Shown: positions 10,166 to 21,496, counted from the stretch's first letter. The stretch is DNA of 27,500 bases from Apostichopus japonicus (GCF_037975245.1 NC_092569.1:15452501-15480000), one strand, 5' to 3'. A program made the numbers and translations. The notes: generated from the sequence alone by a model not told the origin.

Positions 10166-11400
10166 AAACGAACTGTCATTGTTGTCCCATTTCTTGACAA
10201 CTATAGCTTATTGTGCTTCTTGGTGACTGAATTCAGTAACAGTATTAACCCATTTATCCGTGCTGTGATGGCGCTGTACCGGTATTGCAAAGTTTCTGCT
10301 AAGACGTCATCATAATGAACCTATGTTGCTCGATTACACAATCACGAGATCGAAACTAACTCAAGCCAAATGAAAGGTCATCAGTAATATCCCCAAAAAT
10401 TCGTCTCACTTTAATAACAAGTAGCCTGTACACTCTTGCAATTGCGATACTATTCAGTAATATAGTTCAAGAGACACTACAGAGGTCTGTATTGCCATTG
10501 CGCTATTACTGTTACTGCCACCAATGGCATCTCGGTGGACAGATCATCCGCTGCCGATATCATCAGGGCCGACGAGAGCCAGGAAAATGATGTCTTCAGT
10601 TTCTTCCGTCTATGTTATGTGAATGAAAAATTTATAAAAATTAATATTTCATCCCATATTTCCCCGTGCCGCCTAACTGACCGCAGGTCACCAAGGGTTG
10701 CATCTACCTGACCCCTAATCTTCTCGAAAAGCCAAGATATCGCTTCATCTTGTCGGACCTGGTGGTGTAAATTTCGCGGCTAGGTAATACCTCTTTATTG
10801 CAGCTTTTACAAAATATTATCCATTTATCTGAACATTTTCCTGAAAATTGTAAACCTATAAGTGTAGAGATCTTCATTTCTTCATTTTATCTTCATGGCT
10901 CTTATAAGCTGCCTTAATTTTATGTGTGATCGTCGTGAGTCTAAATAGTTTTCTGTTATATGTAAATAACGGCGACGAGTACTATAGATTCATTTATTAC
11001 CATTCAGAAAGGAAATATACGGAAGCCTAGAAAAAACAATACTACGCTTACGACTTATGTACACGGGAAAACGACGGTAAGGCTCTGAAAACTATCGTTT
11101 GGCACACTTAGTAGATCGTACCATTTTGACATGAAAAACAAAAATCTGAAAATAACTATTGACACACTTCCAACCATCCTGACAGAACTTGAAAAATCAA
11201 TTATAATAAATCAGTACAAAACGGTGTTAATCCGTACACAAAATTATGTGGAGGCGCGGTCTTTTTCAAGTAATGCAGTATTTTCAAGATGGTATTATAA
11301 CTTTCAAAAATGGTAATTTTGGTATGTTATATCAAAATTGAACGTCTCCTAGATTACTCATCTAACTAGTGCGGGTGTTTCGAATCACAATCAACAAAAT
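10166..11400. other. Intergenic stretch with a mildly GC-richer patch, no supported gene
   Basis: Around 10480-10770 the base composition is more balanced than its surroundings and has short open frames on both strands. None shows a recognisable motif or convincing splice sites on both sides. Confidence 0.4.
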
Positions 11401-11404
11401 CTAC

Positions 11405-11679
11405 TCGCAAATCTCGGTGCTATCTTTGACAACTTAAACATTACATCCCATATAAATAACTTATTCCGTGGAGTGTCCAATGCTTTGAGAAAAAAAAACG
11501 GTAAAATCTCCGAATCGGTTTACCACTCATCTGAAGACATCTGAAAACTTTCAGCCAGTGCGAAACCCTGCAGCTAGTCTTATCTCCCTCTCACGAAAAC
11601 AAGAGCATGCATCACACCAGTTCTTCTTTCAAACCAAACTTAAATGTTACCTGTTTAAAATGGCTTTTTCAACTGTTAT
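11405..11679 (+). mobile_element. Remnant of a non-LTR retrotransposon (CR1-like LINE), reverse transcriptase 3' part
   Basis: On the plus strand 11407-11511 reads ANLGAIFDN, then TSHINNL, then ALRKKNGKISES. This resembles the segment NLGVIFDS...HI......LR.IGKI found after the catalytic core in CR1/jockey-type reverse transcriptases. After an in-frame stop (near 11540) and a frame change, 11624-11679 reads FQTKLKCYLFKMAFSTV, like the FKxxLKTxLFxxAF tail of the same proteins. The region between is shorter than in intact elements, so this is a decayed and internally deleted fragment. A poly-G-family MITE starts directly after it at 11680. The family assignment is from remembered motif similarity, not a search. 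Confidence 0.5.
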
Positions 11680-11850
11680 CAGGCGCGTATCCAGGATTTT
11701 CTAACCCGGGGGGCGCGAATTACTATCTAAGCGGAGCGCCACCATCGGTTGGCGCGGAGCGTACAAGAAAATTTCTGGTTTTGATACCCCCCAGATCACC
11801 GGAAATGGCACTTCTCGGGCTTGAAAATGAGCAACCAGATGTACACTTTT
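11680..11850 (+). mobile_element. MITE family 2 fragment (left end and body)
   Basis: Begins CAGGCGCGTATCCAGG, nearly identical to the terminus of the complete copy at 26811 (CAGGCGCGTAACCAGG). It shares the internal blocks GAGCGTACAAGAAAATTT and CCCCCCAGATC.CCGGAAATGGCACTT. The homology fades after about 11850, and no matching right end with a duplicate of the left flank (ACTGTTAT) was found. Confidence 0.6.
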
Positions 11851-12358
11851 GCCTGAGAACCAAGTATTTCCCAAAAGTTTTTTCCCCCATCCATAACCTT
11901 TTGAAGATTGTCACCAGTCACATCATGTTCGACCTCATTGAATGTCCTATGGATCATTGCCTTTGTAGGTGATTCTACGTCACGGCCCACAATATCCGAA
12001 AGCCCTACTTTTCAAGGTTTTAAGCTCATTATTTGTTGAGAATTTGAAAATTCACATTTCTCGTGAATAAAATCACTTCAAAACATACCCATAATGTTGC
12101 ACAAAATTCAATCTATGGACAACCAATATAGAAAAAAACCTCCTTGAACCCCTAAAAGACAGGTCAAAATTGCACGAGTAGAGGAAAGTATGATGAAGAA
12201 TGTTTGTCAGGAAATTTTTTGAAAATTCAGACACAGTTAATTCATTGGTGTAGAAATATTAAAACCTCTTATAAATGGCTATTATAAAACTTGGTTGAAG
12301 GAAATGAAAAATAGCAGATATTTCCGATATCAGGTATATCGAAACCGAACACTACACA

Positions 12359-12783
12359 CATAGGCGTAGGTCCCGTAGGAGTGCCCCCCCCCCCCCCCCG
12401 CAACCAAATTTTTCCCATTTTCTTCGGGCACCTACTTAAAGAAAAATAAATAGCAATGAATAGCTGAAAAATTATCTCCTTGGTAATTAAAATAAAGTGG
12501 TAAGCTTGACCGACATTACTACTGTAAAAGAGAGTTTTGACGTAAATGGATCTGTATGCTTTTTCTCCATCTACATAAGACATTTGGTTGTTTACATTAG
12601 CATCCGGCGGTATACTGTGTAACTTTCACCGACCGTAAGGTACACGATGCCATGCAATGTAATGACCGATGCTTGCTTGTATGATATTGGCATCGATGTA
12701 TTGAACGCGCGCTTTGCGCGCGAAAAATGTTGGCCTTTTTATTCGTTACAGCCCCCAAATCAAATTGGGCTCCTACGCCTTTG
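12359..12783 (-). mobile_element. hAT-like MITE, family 1 (425 bp), perfect 8-bp target duplication
   Basis: Starts CATAGGCGTAGGTCCC and ends GGGCTCCTACGCCTTTG, an inverted repeat around CA..AGGCGTAGG. It is flanked by ACTACACA on both sides (12351-12358 and 12784-12791). Contains a long C-run near 12384-12400, TTCGGGCACCTACTT, and GCGCGCTTTGCGCGCG near 12706-12721. It is the reversed counterpart of the copy at 1573-1963. No transposase is encoded, so it would depend on an autonomous relative. Confidence 0.85.
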
Positions 12784-12884
12784 ACTACACACATAGACAG
12801 TTTTCGAGACTGTTCATCGTGGAACATGCATTTCAATGCTCACTGATACGATGTTATATCTGCTCTTTGCTTTACAAACTCGAA

Positions 12885-13130
12885 CAGGCGTGTAGCGAGT
12901 AATTGCCAAGGGAGGGGCGAAGCCGGTAGGCAAACTATCTAAGCGAAGCGCCACCATGAGTTGGCGCGAAGCGTACAATAAAAATTTTGGCCGAAAATGC
13001 CTCCCAGATCGCTGGAAATGACACTTCTCAGGCCTTGTAAGTTGCATCTAAGCATTGTCTATTTTGAAATTACTAGCGATGTCATAAAGAAAATTTGCTC
13101 GGGGGGGGGGGGGGCGGTCGCCCCCTTCCC
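12885..13130 (+). mobile_element. MITE family 2, right-truncated copy
   Basis: Starts CAGGCGTGTAGCGAG and follows the complete copy at 26523-26811 (reverse orientation) through CCAAGGGAGGGGCGAA, TGCCTCCCAGATCGCTGGAA, CAGGCCTTGTAAGTTGCATC and TTGAAATTACTAGCGAT. It ends shortly after a G13-run and CGGTCGCCCCC. The expected right terminus and a duplicate of the left flank AACTCGAA are absent. Confidence 0.7.
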
Positions 13131-13619
13131 GAAATGCGTCATGTTCCCCGACGACTCGGTCGAGTTCAAGATCAGCCACAGATGGTTCCATATTGCACAA
13201 TCGTACAATTGTTTAAGGCGTCCATACACATTTCTCAGATTGCACGTAAAAATTTCCAAAAACATTTGTAATTTGTATATTCGATGGTGTTTTAAGAGAG
13301 TAGCTAATACTCGTAGTGTACTCGCAAAGACGTTTTTGAGTGTAGTAAGGTGATGTTGGAGAACTGGCTGAAATGAGGCAAGTCATTGGCCTAAGACGAA
13401 GTTGTGTTGCGCTTACCGGTACTCACACTCACTGCTTCCACTTTTCACGGGGCGTGAAGACGCGGTTGGGGTGACAATGTGGTTTATAGCCAGGGGACGG
13501 GCCGAGGGTCCCCCCAGCATTTACTAAAATTATTACACCTATATAGTATACGTGTGCATCGGACAGATCGACAAGTATGCATTGAAAATGGGCAGATGCA
13601 CGTTCGGAGCCTTGGTAAA

Positions 13620-13710
13620 TATTGGGGGGGGGGGCTTATCGTGCATTTGCCCCCTCAACTTTTTCATTGGGGGCTGAGCCCCCCAAGCCCCCCCGGTTCC
13701 GCCGCCACTG
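13620..13710 (-). mobile_element. MITE family 3, one terminus only
   Basis: Read on the minus strand it begins CAGTGGCGGCGGAACCGGGG and continues with GGGG blocks, AGCCCCCAATGAAAAAGTTG and GGGGCAAATG. This matches the end of the complete element at 18127-18492. No other end or target duplication was found. Confidence 0.55.
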
Positions 13711-13899
13711 ACGCGCGTTATGATAGGCCATATATAGTATTTATATAGATACATTAGTGAGAGAGGAAATATGGAAACGTCAAAAATGGAGTTGTCGGTG
13801 TAAGGGGTAGGGTGAGGCGCACACCCGCTCCGTAATCCTTGATCTGTCACTGGCTACCCTGTGTATATAATAGGGATCAGCGCTTTAACTATGACTGTT

Positions 13900-14060
13900 C
13901 CTCTTTCTCTTCCCGAGGTCTTGGCTATCTTCTACTCCCTCCTTTTCTCATTTTTCTCTCTTTTTCTTTTTCTTTTCCCTTCCTTCCTCTCCTCCTTTTC
14001 TTTTTACCCCCTCCTTTTCCCTTTTTCTTCTCTTTTTTTCTCTCCTCTTTTCCTTACCCG
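13900..14060 (+). repeat. CT-rich polypyrimidine tract
   Basis: About 160 bases almost wholly C and T (CTTTTTCTTTTTCTTTTCCC type). It explains the Phe/Ser/Leu-rich ORFs in this place. Confidence 0.85.
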
Positions 14061-14103
14061 GGGGGCGCGCGCCCCCAACGCCCCCCCCCTGGATACGCAC
14101 CTG
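14061..14103 (-). mobile_element. MITE family 2-like terminus
   Basis: The minus strand starts CAGGTGCGTATCCAGGGGGG, close to the family 2 end CAGGCGCGTATCCAGG, followed by G-runs and a small GC-rich palindrome (GGGGGGCGCGCGCCCCC). Only one end is recognised. Confidence 0.45.
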
Positions 14104-14186
14104 GTTATTACTTTTCTCTTTTTCTCTTACTTGTTAAGAGCATTCAAATGTTTTTAAAATTTATGTGCTACATAACAACTGTATTA

Positions 14187-14420
14187 TTATTGTTGTAGCT
14201 GTTATTATTATTGTTATAAGTATTATTGTTATTGTTATTATTCTTACTATTATTATTGTTATTATTAACGTTATAATATTATTGTTATTGTTATTTTTTA
14301 TTATATTGTTAATATTAATATTATATTATGGTTATTATATTTTTATTATTATTATACTTATTATTATTATTAGTAATAGTAGTAGAAGTAGTAGTATTAT
14401 CATCATTATTTTTGTCCAAA
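14187..14420 (+). repeat. ATT / TTATTG-rich low-complexity tract
   Basis: Long run of TTATTATTG and ATTATT variants that ends in TAGTAGAAGTAGTAGTATTATC. The Ile/Val-rich and Asn/Thr-rich ORFs here come from this repeat. Confidence 0.85.
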
Positions 14421-15400
14421 TGTCTTTTCTTAGATTTTTGACACTTTTTCAAGATGGTTAGATATAATGAAAATGCTATCACTGTCAGATTCATGACATT
14501 TTGACGAAATATACTAAAATGTACAGCCAAACTTCATCTTTGTCTTATATGAAGTAGATATTTGTGAAGAACAACCCAGGTACTTGCCCCTTCCAGTACT
14601 ACGTACCACTATATAGCCAATTTGCCCCATATTCAGTATATGTGTTGCGTGTGATAATTTCATTCCAAATCTGTTTATATTTTTTCGAAAAGCTCTTTTC
14701 GTTTCCAAGATATACACATTTGAAGTTTTCATAAATCTTGGAAACCCATTAAATTAGTGCAAACCTATGACGTGGAGTGTTGCACTCATCAAAATTTCTT
14801 ATTTTAGCAATTAATAAGTTAACCCTTAATTTTTACAATCACTTGAATAATGTGATGTTCCTTTTCAAAGACGACAACACATCTCCTTAGGCCCACAAAC
14901 CAGTGTTCAGTGTCCTTGAAACTAAGGTTGTGAATGGAAAAGGGATAACATAACAGACAATGAGGCAGTACACATTCGAACATTCAAAACCCCATGTGTT
15001 TAGAAAATCATTACTCGAGATAGGAATACACTAGGGAGCTTCCTTTAGCTTTATTTTGCACCTAAGACAGCCTGCATCAATAAACAACCTTTTTCCGAGG
15101 AGGTCACATGGACCTTTTGTTTTTGTCTTCAAAGATTTGTTTACATTAAAAAAACCGGTCGTTTTGACATTTTTTTTCAAAAAAATGTGGAAAACAGTGA
15201 AAAATGTCAAGTCAACTGACCCTATCTTATACAACTAGCTAATACATACAAGGAATCAAATCAGGAGTCTCACAGGCATATGTAGAGAGATGGCTCTATA
15301 ATTGGGGCAAATATGTCAAAAATGGCATTTTTGGGTCTAAGTTTAGGCAAAACACTGTCAGATTTCCGAAATTTTTTCTCCAGAATGCCTCACCCTACAG
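14421..15400. other. Intergenic stretch with no supported gene
   Basis: AT-rich, with short ORFs on both strands that show no recognisable domain or good paired splice sites. Confidence 0.4.
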
Positions 15401-15787
15401 CAGGGTTGTCCAACCTTTTGCAGAGGAGGGCCACATGGAATGATTATGATGGAGGAGGGGGCCGCATGAACCCTACGCTCGATTTTTTGCCCGAAGCCCA
15501 AGGCAACAAAATGTGAGCACTGCGCGCGGAGCGCACTGATTTATTTTCCTTCCTGATAAAACATGAATAAAGTCCAGCCGCCCCCCCCCCCCCTCCGCTG
15601 AGAGAGTGTCACGCAAACTGCACTGTATGTAGTTTTTTGGACCCAGAAGATTCGAATGATTGATTATATAGCTTAAACTTGTTATCAATAGATCTGCTCA
15701 CTAAAATTTCGCACCGTAGAGCATCTCGGGACACAACCCTGCGGCGGGCCGGACTGTGGCCCGTGGGCCGTAGGTTGGACAACCCTG
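15401..15787 (+). mobile_element. hAT MITE (387 bp), Charlie/Tip100-type ends, perfect 8-bp target duplication
   Basis: Sixteen-base perfect terminal inverted repeats (CAGGGTTGTCCAACCT at the left; its reverse complement at the right end). It is flanked by CCCTACAG on both sides (15393-15400 and 15788-15795). The subterminal GAGGGCCACATGG and the GGCCGGACTGTGGCCCG block are typical of hAT elements of the Charlie or Tip100 kind. The interior has a C14 run and no ORF for a transposase. Confidence 0.9.
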
Positions 15788-17145
15788 CCCTACAGAGTAG
15801 ATTTTTAGCTCTCCAGAAGCGCCACACTCAAACGCCTGTCTACATAAAAACGATTTAGCAATAGCGCCTCCACAATTTGAGTAATCCCTAGCAATTCAAC
15901 TCGAGCATTTCTACTGTATAGAATTTCGGTCAACCACAGTTAATATGCTTAGCGTCGTTAGGGTCAATGCAATCACTGACGTAACTGAAACGGTAACTAT
16001 TTAGCACATATTATCATGGCTAAATACTTCTAAGAGGCGTTAGACCTTCTTTTTATGGGCAATTTGACCATCCAGCCGTTGGAGAAGAAGATTCTGACGA
16101 TGAAATTCTGAAATTCTGATACGGTAAGCCGCATAGTTGCACACTGTATGTACTATGCATTGTGTATGTAGCGCAATTGGTATATATAGACTTACCGTTA
16201 CGCGTGGCTACCATTGTATTACAGAATACATTTGTTTGGAGGGGGGAAAATCAGTCATATTCCTCACATTCAAACATCAAATTATATTTTACTTATGAAA
16301 TAACATGTCTTGAACTCATCAAACTAGCAAAAGTCCAGCAAATTTCATCAAAATAATTTCAAATGGGCAAAAAAAGTACATTGTTTGTATCATAACCTCA
16401 TTTGCATATTTGCATATCTAATTAGCTTAATTATAAAAAATGTCAATACCTATCTGTCAATACTTGGGTCCCTATTGACAAAAATGAACAGATTTTAAGT
16501 AATTACAATGTGTAAATAGTTTCCCCTAAGGGACAATGATATGACAGGAAAAGAGTCTACAAAGGGTTAACATTCAGCAATATGCATAATTAACTAACGT
16601 GTATTCATAAATAAAACTAGACTTGAGAAAAGACTGTCTAAAAATTGTCCATTTTTGATGGATTTTGATGGGAGTTGCAGCTATTTTCATGATTTTTAAT
16701 GCCTATTAGAGTGCTTAGGACAATTTTGTTCATAGGTGCCCGTAGACCTTTAAAATGTCTCTCGTTGTCCATAAATTGAGTCTTTTGTGGCATCTTAGGG
16801 TATGACCTAATAGTATCGGTGTTAGACTATATAGGTCAGCCGCTTTAATTAATTCGACAAAATATGTCATCCTACAATTTTAGAAATACATAGACGTACA
16901 ACCTGGACTGCCGTAGCAGCGACTTTTATAGGTCTACATCATCAAATTTCAATTTTTGTACAACCCCCCCCCCCCCCTTCCCCTCAATGTGTCCTGTGTT
17001 GTTCATATGATCTAACACTAGAAACATCGTTGCTGTTTCGTCATAATATCTTACAGTTTTTTTTTCTTATGTATTATTCTGTTTGATTTGCAATGATTTT
17101 TACCTAATTTTCGTCACTGATGATGCGATTTTCGTCTTCCTAGAG
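15788..17145. other. Intergenic stretch with no supported gene
   Basis: AT-rich. A C14 run near 16964-16977 is the only notable element. Confidence 0.4.
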
Positions 17146-17545
<400 letters not shown>

Positions 17546-18118
17546 TATTTGAAGTATTCTGGTAAATTTTATATTAGACTCCTATGTTTCATTTTCGGGA
17601 TAACAACATAATGTAGTTAACATGGTTTGCATATAATAAATGTGAACATGATGCAAACATTTGAATGGTTTATGTTGTCCTTTAATAATGATGTAATTTC
17701 GAATAATATTGCTACATTTAATTGGCAGTAATGGTAGCTTCCCATCCACTATGAAGCAAAAGGTGGAACCCTGTCCAACCCATGGCAAGATCAAAACAAC
17801 AAAAGTGAAAATTATAAACGTTTTGCTGCCAGTTTGCAACTATGACGTCACACCTGTTTGCTTCAAGTCTACTCATGTCTAGGAGTTGTCAGGACTCTCT
17901 GCTCAAGGTACAAACTGAGAAATGTTTTTACTATAGTGCTACCAATACCTTGAAAATTCAAGAGGGGCGTTTTGGATAGCGGTTGTACAAATGTTAATGA
18001 AGAAAAAAATATGTTTCCAATTCTTTCAAATATATGGTACAACGATGGGCAGATTGCAGCACAAACAACCCAAAGTGTTGCTTTAACTGTATACGACTCA
18101 GCCCAAAGTATCACTACA
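17546..18118. other. Intergenic stretch with no supported gene
   Basis: No domain, RNA gene or repeat unit recognised. Confidence 0.35.
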
Positions 18119-18126
18119 ACAAATTT

Positions 18127-18492
18127 CAGTGGCGTGGGAAGGTACTTTTGAGTGGGGGGCTGAAGACTGATGGACGGCCTGGGGGAGGGGTCTAAGGGGA
18201 GGGGGTGTCCCCCTCCCTTTTGAATTTTTTTGCATTTCCAGGTGGCCTCAGATGCAATTTGGTGCAATATAGCACACTTCAACACCCACTCCAGTTTGTA
18301 AACTTAATTTTGTATTTTCACCTGGCCTTAGATGCAATTTGGTGCTCCAAATGAGATTTTTTTTTCTCATTTGGAAATGAAAAAGGAGTTTTCTGACTTG
18401 CGAAGCGGGGGGGCGGAATGATACTTCCGCCCTCCACATTTTTCACTGGGGGGGGGGCTAGCGCCCCCAATCCCCCGGTTCCTACGCCCTTG
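18127..18492 (+). mobile_element. hAT-like MITE, family 3 (366 bp), perfect 8-bp target duplication
   Basis: Starts CAGTGGCGTGGGAAGG and ends GGTTCCTACGCCCTTG, an imperfect inverted repeat. It is flanked by ACAAATTT on both sides (18119-18126 and 18493-18500). The interior holds poly-G/C blocks, a hairpin-like GGGGG..GCTAGCGCCCCC, and an 80-bp spaced repeat of GATGCAATTTGGTGC (18251 and 18331). No transposase. Confidence 0.85.
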
Positions 18493-18500
18493 ACAAATTT

Positions 18501-19770
18501 ACTAGCACGAAATGCTTATGACAATAATTTCAACTATTTAATTACATTAAGTGAAAACGTAATGCCTTTCTCTAGGGATCATAATTCTTGTAAAAAGAGT
18601 TCCCAACTTGATTGTCATCAAAATGGAAACAACCAAAAACACACAAAAATAAAGCCATAAAAATACAGGATACATAAATCCATTTATTCTATATCTACAT
18701 ACAGCAAATGAACAGTTTAACCAAATCCCAAAATTAAGATAAAAAGGGAGAAAGCGTAGCCGGCAAATATGGAAGGAAATAATATTTTCCACGTTGTTTA
18801 CGATTTTATTAAGATAATAGTAGGAACTGCACAGGAGCGAAAAATAATAATGAGAAGAAGTCAATCAGTATTATAGTGTGTTAATTAGCCTATACTTAAA
18901 GAAGGGTATTGTTGTTTCGTCGTCATAGAATACTGAAATAAACTAGTAACCATAGAAACTAATATTCTCAATTTCATTAACTTTTGACTTTTATTTCATA
19001 AACCGACGCTCACCGTCAAACAAATTCATAGACTATAGAATTATAAGCTATGCACAGGGTCACAATGGTAAATCTTACAATGATATATTATAACGATTAT
19101 ATATTATAACTGATGTCTTATTTTCTTCAGTATTTGCTTTCGTAGCAGAAATTATCAGTTACCATTTTTTTTTCTTTTTATGTGTTCATATATATTCAGA
19201 AAGGAGGCATTTTTAAAGGTGCAGGCGACGAGTGAACCATGCTACGGCGTAGGCAAAACAAATAAGTAAAAATATATATATTTTTTTAAAACGAAGTATA
19301 GGCCTATGCCTAAGTGACCACGCGCAGCAATTTAAGTACTTTAGTAAAATGACACTCATACGGCTAGGAAACATATTTATTACTATTGACCCATTCAAAA
19401 TAACTGCTTTAGTGAAGTAATTCGTGGATTTGATATCTCTGCCTACAGGGTGGGAACTGCAGTTTGGTTCTACTCATTCAACTAGTTTCGAATCATCTTC
19501 ATGCGCCATACTTGCACTGCGGTGATGATGAAAGGGGAAGGGGGGGGGTACCTTAATGAGCTTTACGTTTTGGGAGGAGTTCGCACAATTTCAGACAAGT
19601 TTGTCCAGCGACCTCATCTGATCACGTGACCTTTGGCGTTGATGTTCTATAATGTTGTAGTATGACCCATCTGGTTTCCGTTATTTGTCATTTTGGTATG
19701 CCCGAGCCGTGATGTTAAAGTAAAACAATTTCGCTTTTTTTTGTGATTATTATTTTTTTTCTTGTTATAA
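18501..19770. other. Intergenic stretch with no supported gene
   Basis: AT-rich. Short ORFs with no recognisable domain; a G9 run near 19542. Confidence 0.4.
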
Positions 19771-19779
19771 AACATCTAA

Positions 19780-20094
19780 TAAAGGCATAAAATATTGAGA
19801 TTTTATGATAAAACGTTGAAATTTGGGGTTCACACATCGGAATTTTGAGATAAAAGAAAAACTAATTTCGATCTAGAACGCCAATTTTTTTTTTTTTGTA
19901 AACCGTCGCAAATTTATTATACAATATCAAAATTTCCAGATTAAAATGTTGAAATTTTATAGTTAAAACATGTAAATGTCGAGATAATTTGTCCAAATGT
20001 TTAAACAACACGTATAGGGAAACTTGTGATAAACGTTAAAATTTCGAAGAAACAAGTCAAAATTGAAAGAGAGAGAAAAGGAGGAACATTTGGA
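19780..20094. repeat. Degenerate ~20-bp tandem repeat (left part)
   Basis: Diverged units of the type AAAACGTTGAAATTT / GAGATTTTATGAT recur about every 20 bases (ATATTGAGATTTTATGATAA, AAACGTTGAAATTTGG, TCGGAATTTTGAGATAAAAG, AATGTTGAAATTTTATAG). The same type of sequence resumes at 20870 on the other side of a hAT insertion. Confidence 0.6.
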
Positions 20095-20102
20095 GCTAAA
20101 AG

Positions 20103-20860
20103 CAGGGCGTCAATCATTGGGAGGGGACAGGGAGCATGTCCCCCACTTTCTGAAGGGTAATGGGGGGGGGCACAATATCAATGTACCCCAAGGTTTAGTG
20201 ACTGACTCGTGTAGGCGCTAGGCCTATCAGGCTCATAATGACTCGTGTATCGCATAAAAGAAGCTCAAACATTGTGCTATGAGATTAATAGTTGATAATG
20301 TTTTAATCTCATCTGCTCAACCCTCCCCCACCACCACCCCACCCCCACCTATGAGAAATAGACATTTCAACTTGGTTGATATAAGAATAAAGGATTTTAA
20401 TGATAGCGTAATTTAAATGAGGAGCCGCGCCCATAAGCCACTTAGGCTATATGCTAAGTCAGCAGATAATGAAAGCCTGCAGATTTCGCTAATTTTCTTT
20501 CCAGTATAATATTTTCATATGTTATGGTATGTTGTATTATCACGTAAAAGCACTATAACACTACATGTCAATATAATATTGTGCGTTCAGTTTGGTTAGC
20601 AATACCCAGATACCCAATAGTGCTTTTTAAATTGACTTATAATACCATAAGTATGCATGTTGTAGACATCTGTATATAACAAGATTCTGGATGTGTGTCC
20701 GCCTCTGGACCCCCGCCGGGCTTCGCCCTTGGACCACATTCAGTGGCCCGATAAAGGCTTTGCACTAAGGCGCTGAGCCACGCGCATACTCCTTCAATTC
20801 AATCCTTGTTCAGTCATTTATGCCGCCCCCCCACTCTTTTCAATTGGGATTGACGCCCTG
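20103..20860 (+). mobile_element. hAT non-autonomous element (758 bp), perfect 8-bp target duplication
   Basis: Thirteen-base perfect terminal inverted repeats: CAGGGCGTCAATC at the left, GATTGACGCCCTG at the right. It is flanked by GCTAAAAG at 20095-20102 and 20861-20868. The element sits in the middle of a degenerate tandem repeat. Poly-G/C runs lie near both ends (20162 and 20825). No transposase is visible. It contains a tRNA-like segment with A-box and B-box sequences on the minus strand. Confidence 0.9.
20725..20780 (-). promoter_or_regulatory. Possible RNA polymerase III A/B boxes (tRNA-like) inside the hAT element
   Basis: On the minus strand TGGCTCAGCGC (20780-20770) fits the tRNA A-box consensus at 10 of 11 positions. 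GGTCCAAGGGC (20735-20725) is similar to a B-box, and the start-to-start spacing of about 45 bases is that of a tRNA. It may be a degenerated tRNA-derived SINE head carried by the element. No terminator run or full cloverleaf was established. Confidence 0.3.
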
Positions 20861-20869
20861 GCTAAAAGG

Positions 20870-21070
20870 TCCAAAATTTTCACATCAAACCGTCACGATG
20901 TTGGTATGAAACATCAAAAGTTTGCGATGAAATATCGAACACTTTTGATAAGATATCTCAAGATTGACAAAACGTCACTAAATATAGCCGTAAAAAGCGT
21001 AGAATTTTCGAAATAAAAAGTCAGCACTCTGTCAACATTTTTTTTTTTCAGATGAGAAAATACGTCAAAA
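20870..21070. repeat. Degenerate ~20-bp tandem repeat (right part)
   Basis: Continuation of the array at 19780-20094 with units such as AAACATCAAAAGTTTGCGAT, GAAATATCGAACACTTTTGA and AAAACGTCACTAAATAT, separated from it by the hAT insertion. Confidence 0.5.
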
Positions 21071-21080
21071 AGTTTAGTAA

Positions 21081-21086
21081 TTTATT
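21081..21086 (-). terminator. Candidate polyadenylation signal of gene B
   Basis: AATAAA on the minus strand, about 175 bases after the stop codon at 21263-21261. In AT-rich sequence this hexamer also occurs by chance. Confidence 0.35.
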
Positions 21087-21260
21087 TTTATTTTGATACA
21101 AACAAGAAGATTTGCCCAACGACCGTCGATTATAGCCCGTGAAATGTTAGCTATACTGTGATTAAGTTGAATAGTATTAAGGAAACAAAATCATTTTGAT
21201 CATCCGTCCTTCTTTTCTTCATAGAATGATACATAACGGTATTGGTACGAAAGTTATATA

Positions 21261-21496
21261 TTATACTGGTCGAATCTTCATCTCCGTGTATTTGAGATTA
21301 TGGTCGGGGCCAGATAGGTATTTCCAACAGACAGAGGTTTTTCCACCGCAACATTCCTTAGAGGGGGGTGTAATGAGTTCAACGTTATAATCACTGTTGA
21401 GATTGGCCGTACAACACTTACGGTACCACCAGCCACCATGTTGTATACTTGCACAGTCTTTATTCCAGGAGCCATCATTATCTCGGTCGTGAGTAC
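21261..21496 (-). pseudogene. Gene B last exon, 3' piece: C-terminal end of a fibrinogen-related domain, separated from its 5' piece by an element
   Basis: Minus-strand codons give STHDRDNDGSWNKDC, GGWWYRKCC, NLN, ELITPPSKECCGG, VCWKYL, LKYTEMKIRPV and a stop. These are the conserved C-terminal landmarks of fibrinogen-related domains: DRDND calcium site, Cys pair, GGWWY, TEMKIRP. The expected preceding residues (the G..L..H....F segment) are not upstream in contiguous sequence, because a 3.7-kb element starts 2 bases beyond (TA at 21497-21498). They are found across the element at 25218-25180. With one copy of the TA counted, the two pieces form one open 91-codon reading frame including the stop. 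As it stands the exon is interrupted. Confidence 0.85.

Noticed and set aside
10480-10780. GC-richer patch with an open frame reading VTATNGISVDRSSAAD
   Set aside because: Suggestive composition but an in-frame stop just upstream, no recognised family and no convincing splice sites, so not called as an exon.
11607-13265. Several ORFs of 60-120 codons
   Set aside because: They run across MITE copies and their poly-G/C runs, with no conserved domain apart from the LINE tail reported separately.
13490-13710. Element from CAGGGGACGGGCC to the family 3 end at 13710
   Set aside because: Ends do not match well and the 8-base flanks differ.
11680-14103. A single large element bounded by CAGGCGCGTATCCAGG and its reverse near 14103
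   Set aside because: The flanks (ACTGTTAT and GTTATTAC) are not a clean duplication, and other complete elements lie between; more likely two separate truncated copies.
13839-14461. Phe/Ser/Pro-rich and Ile/Val-rich ORFs
   Set aside because: Products of the CT-rich and ATT-rich tracts.
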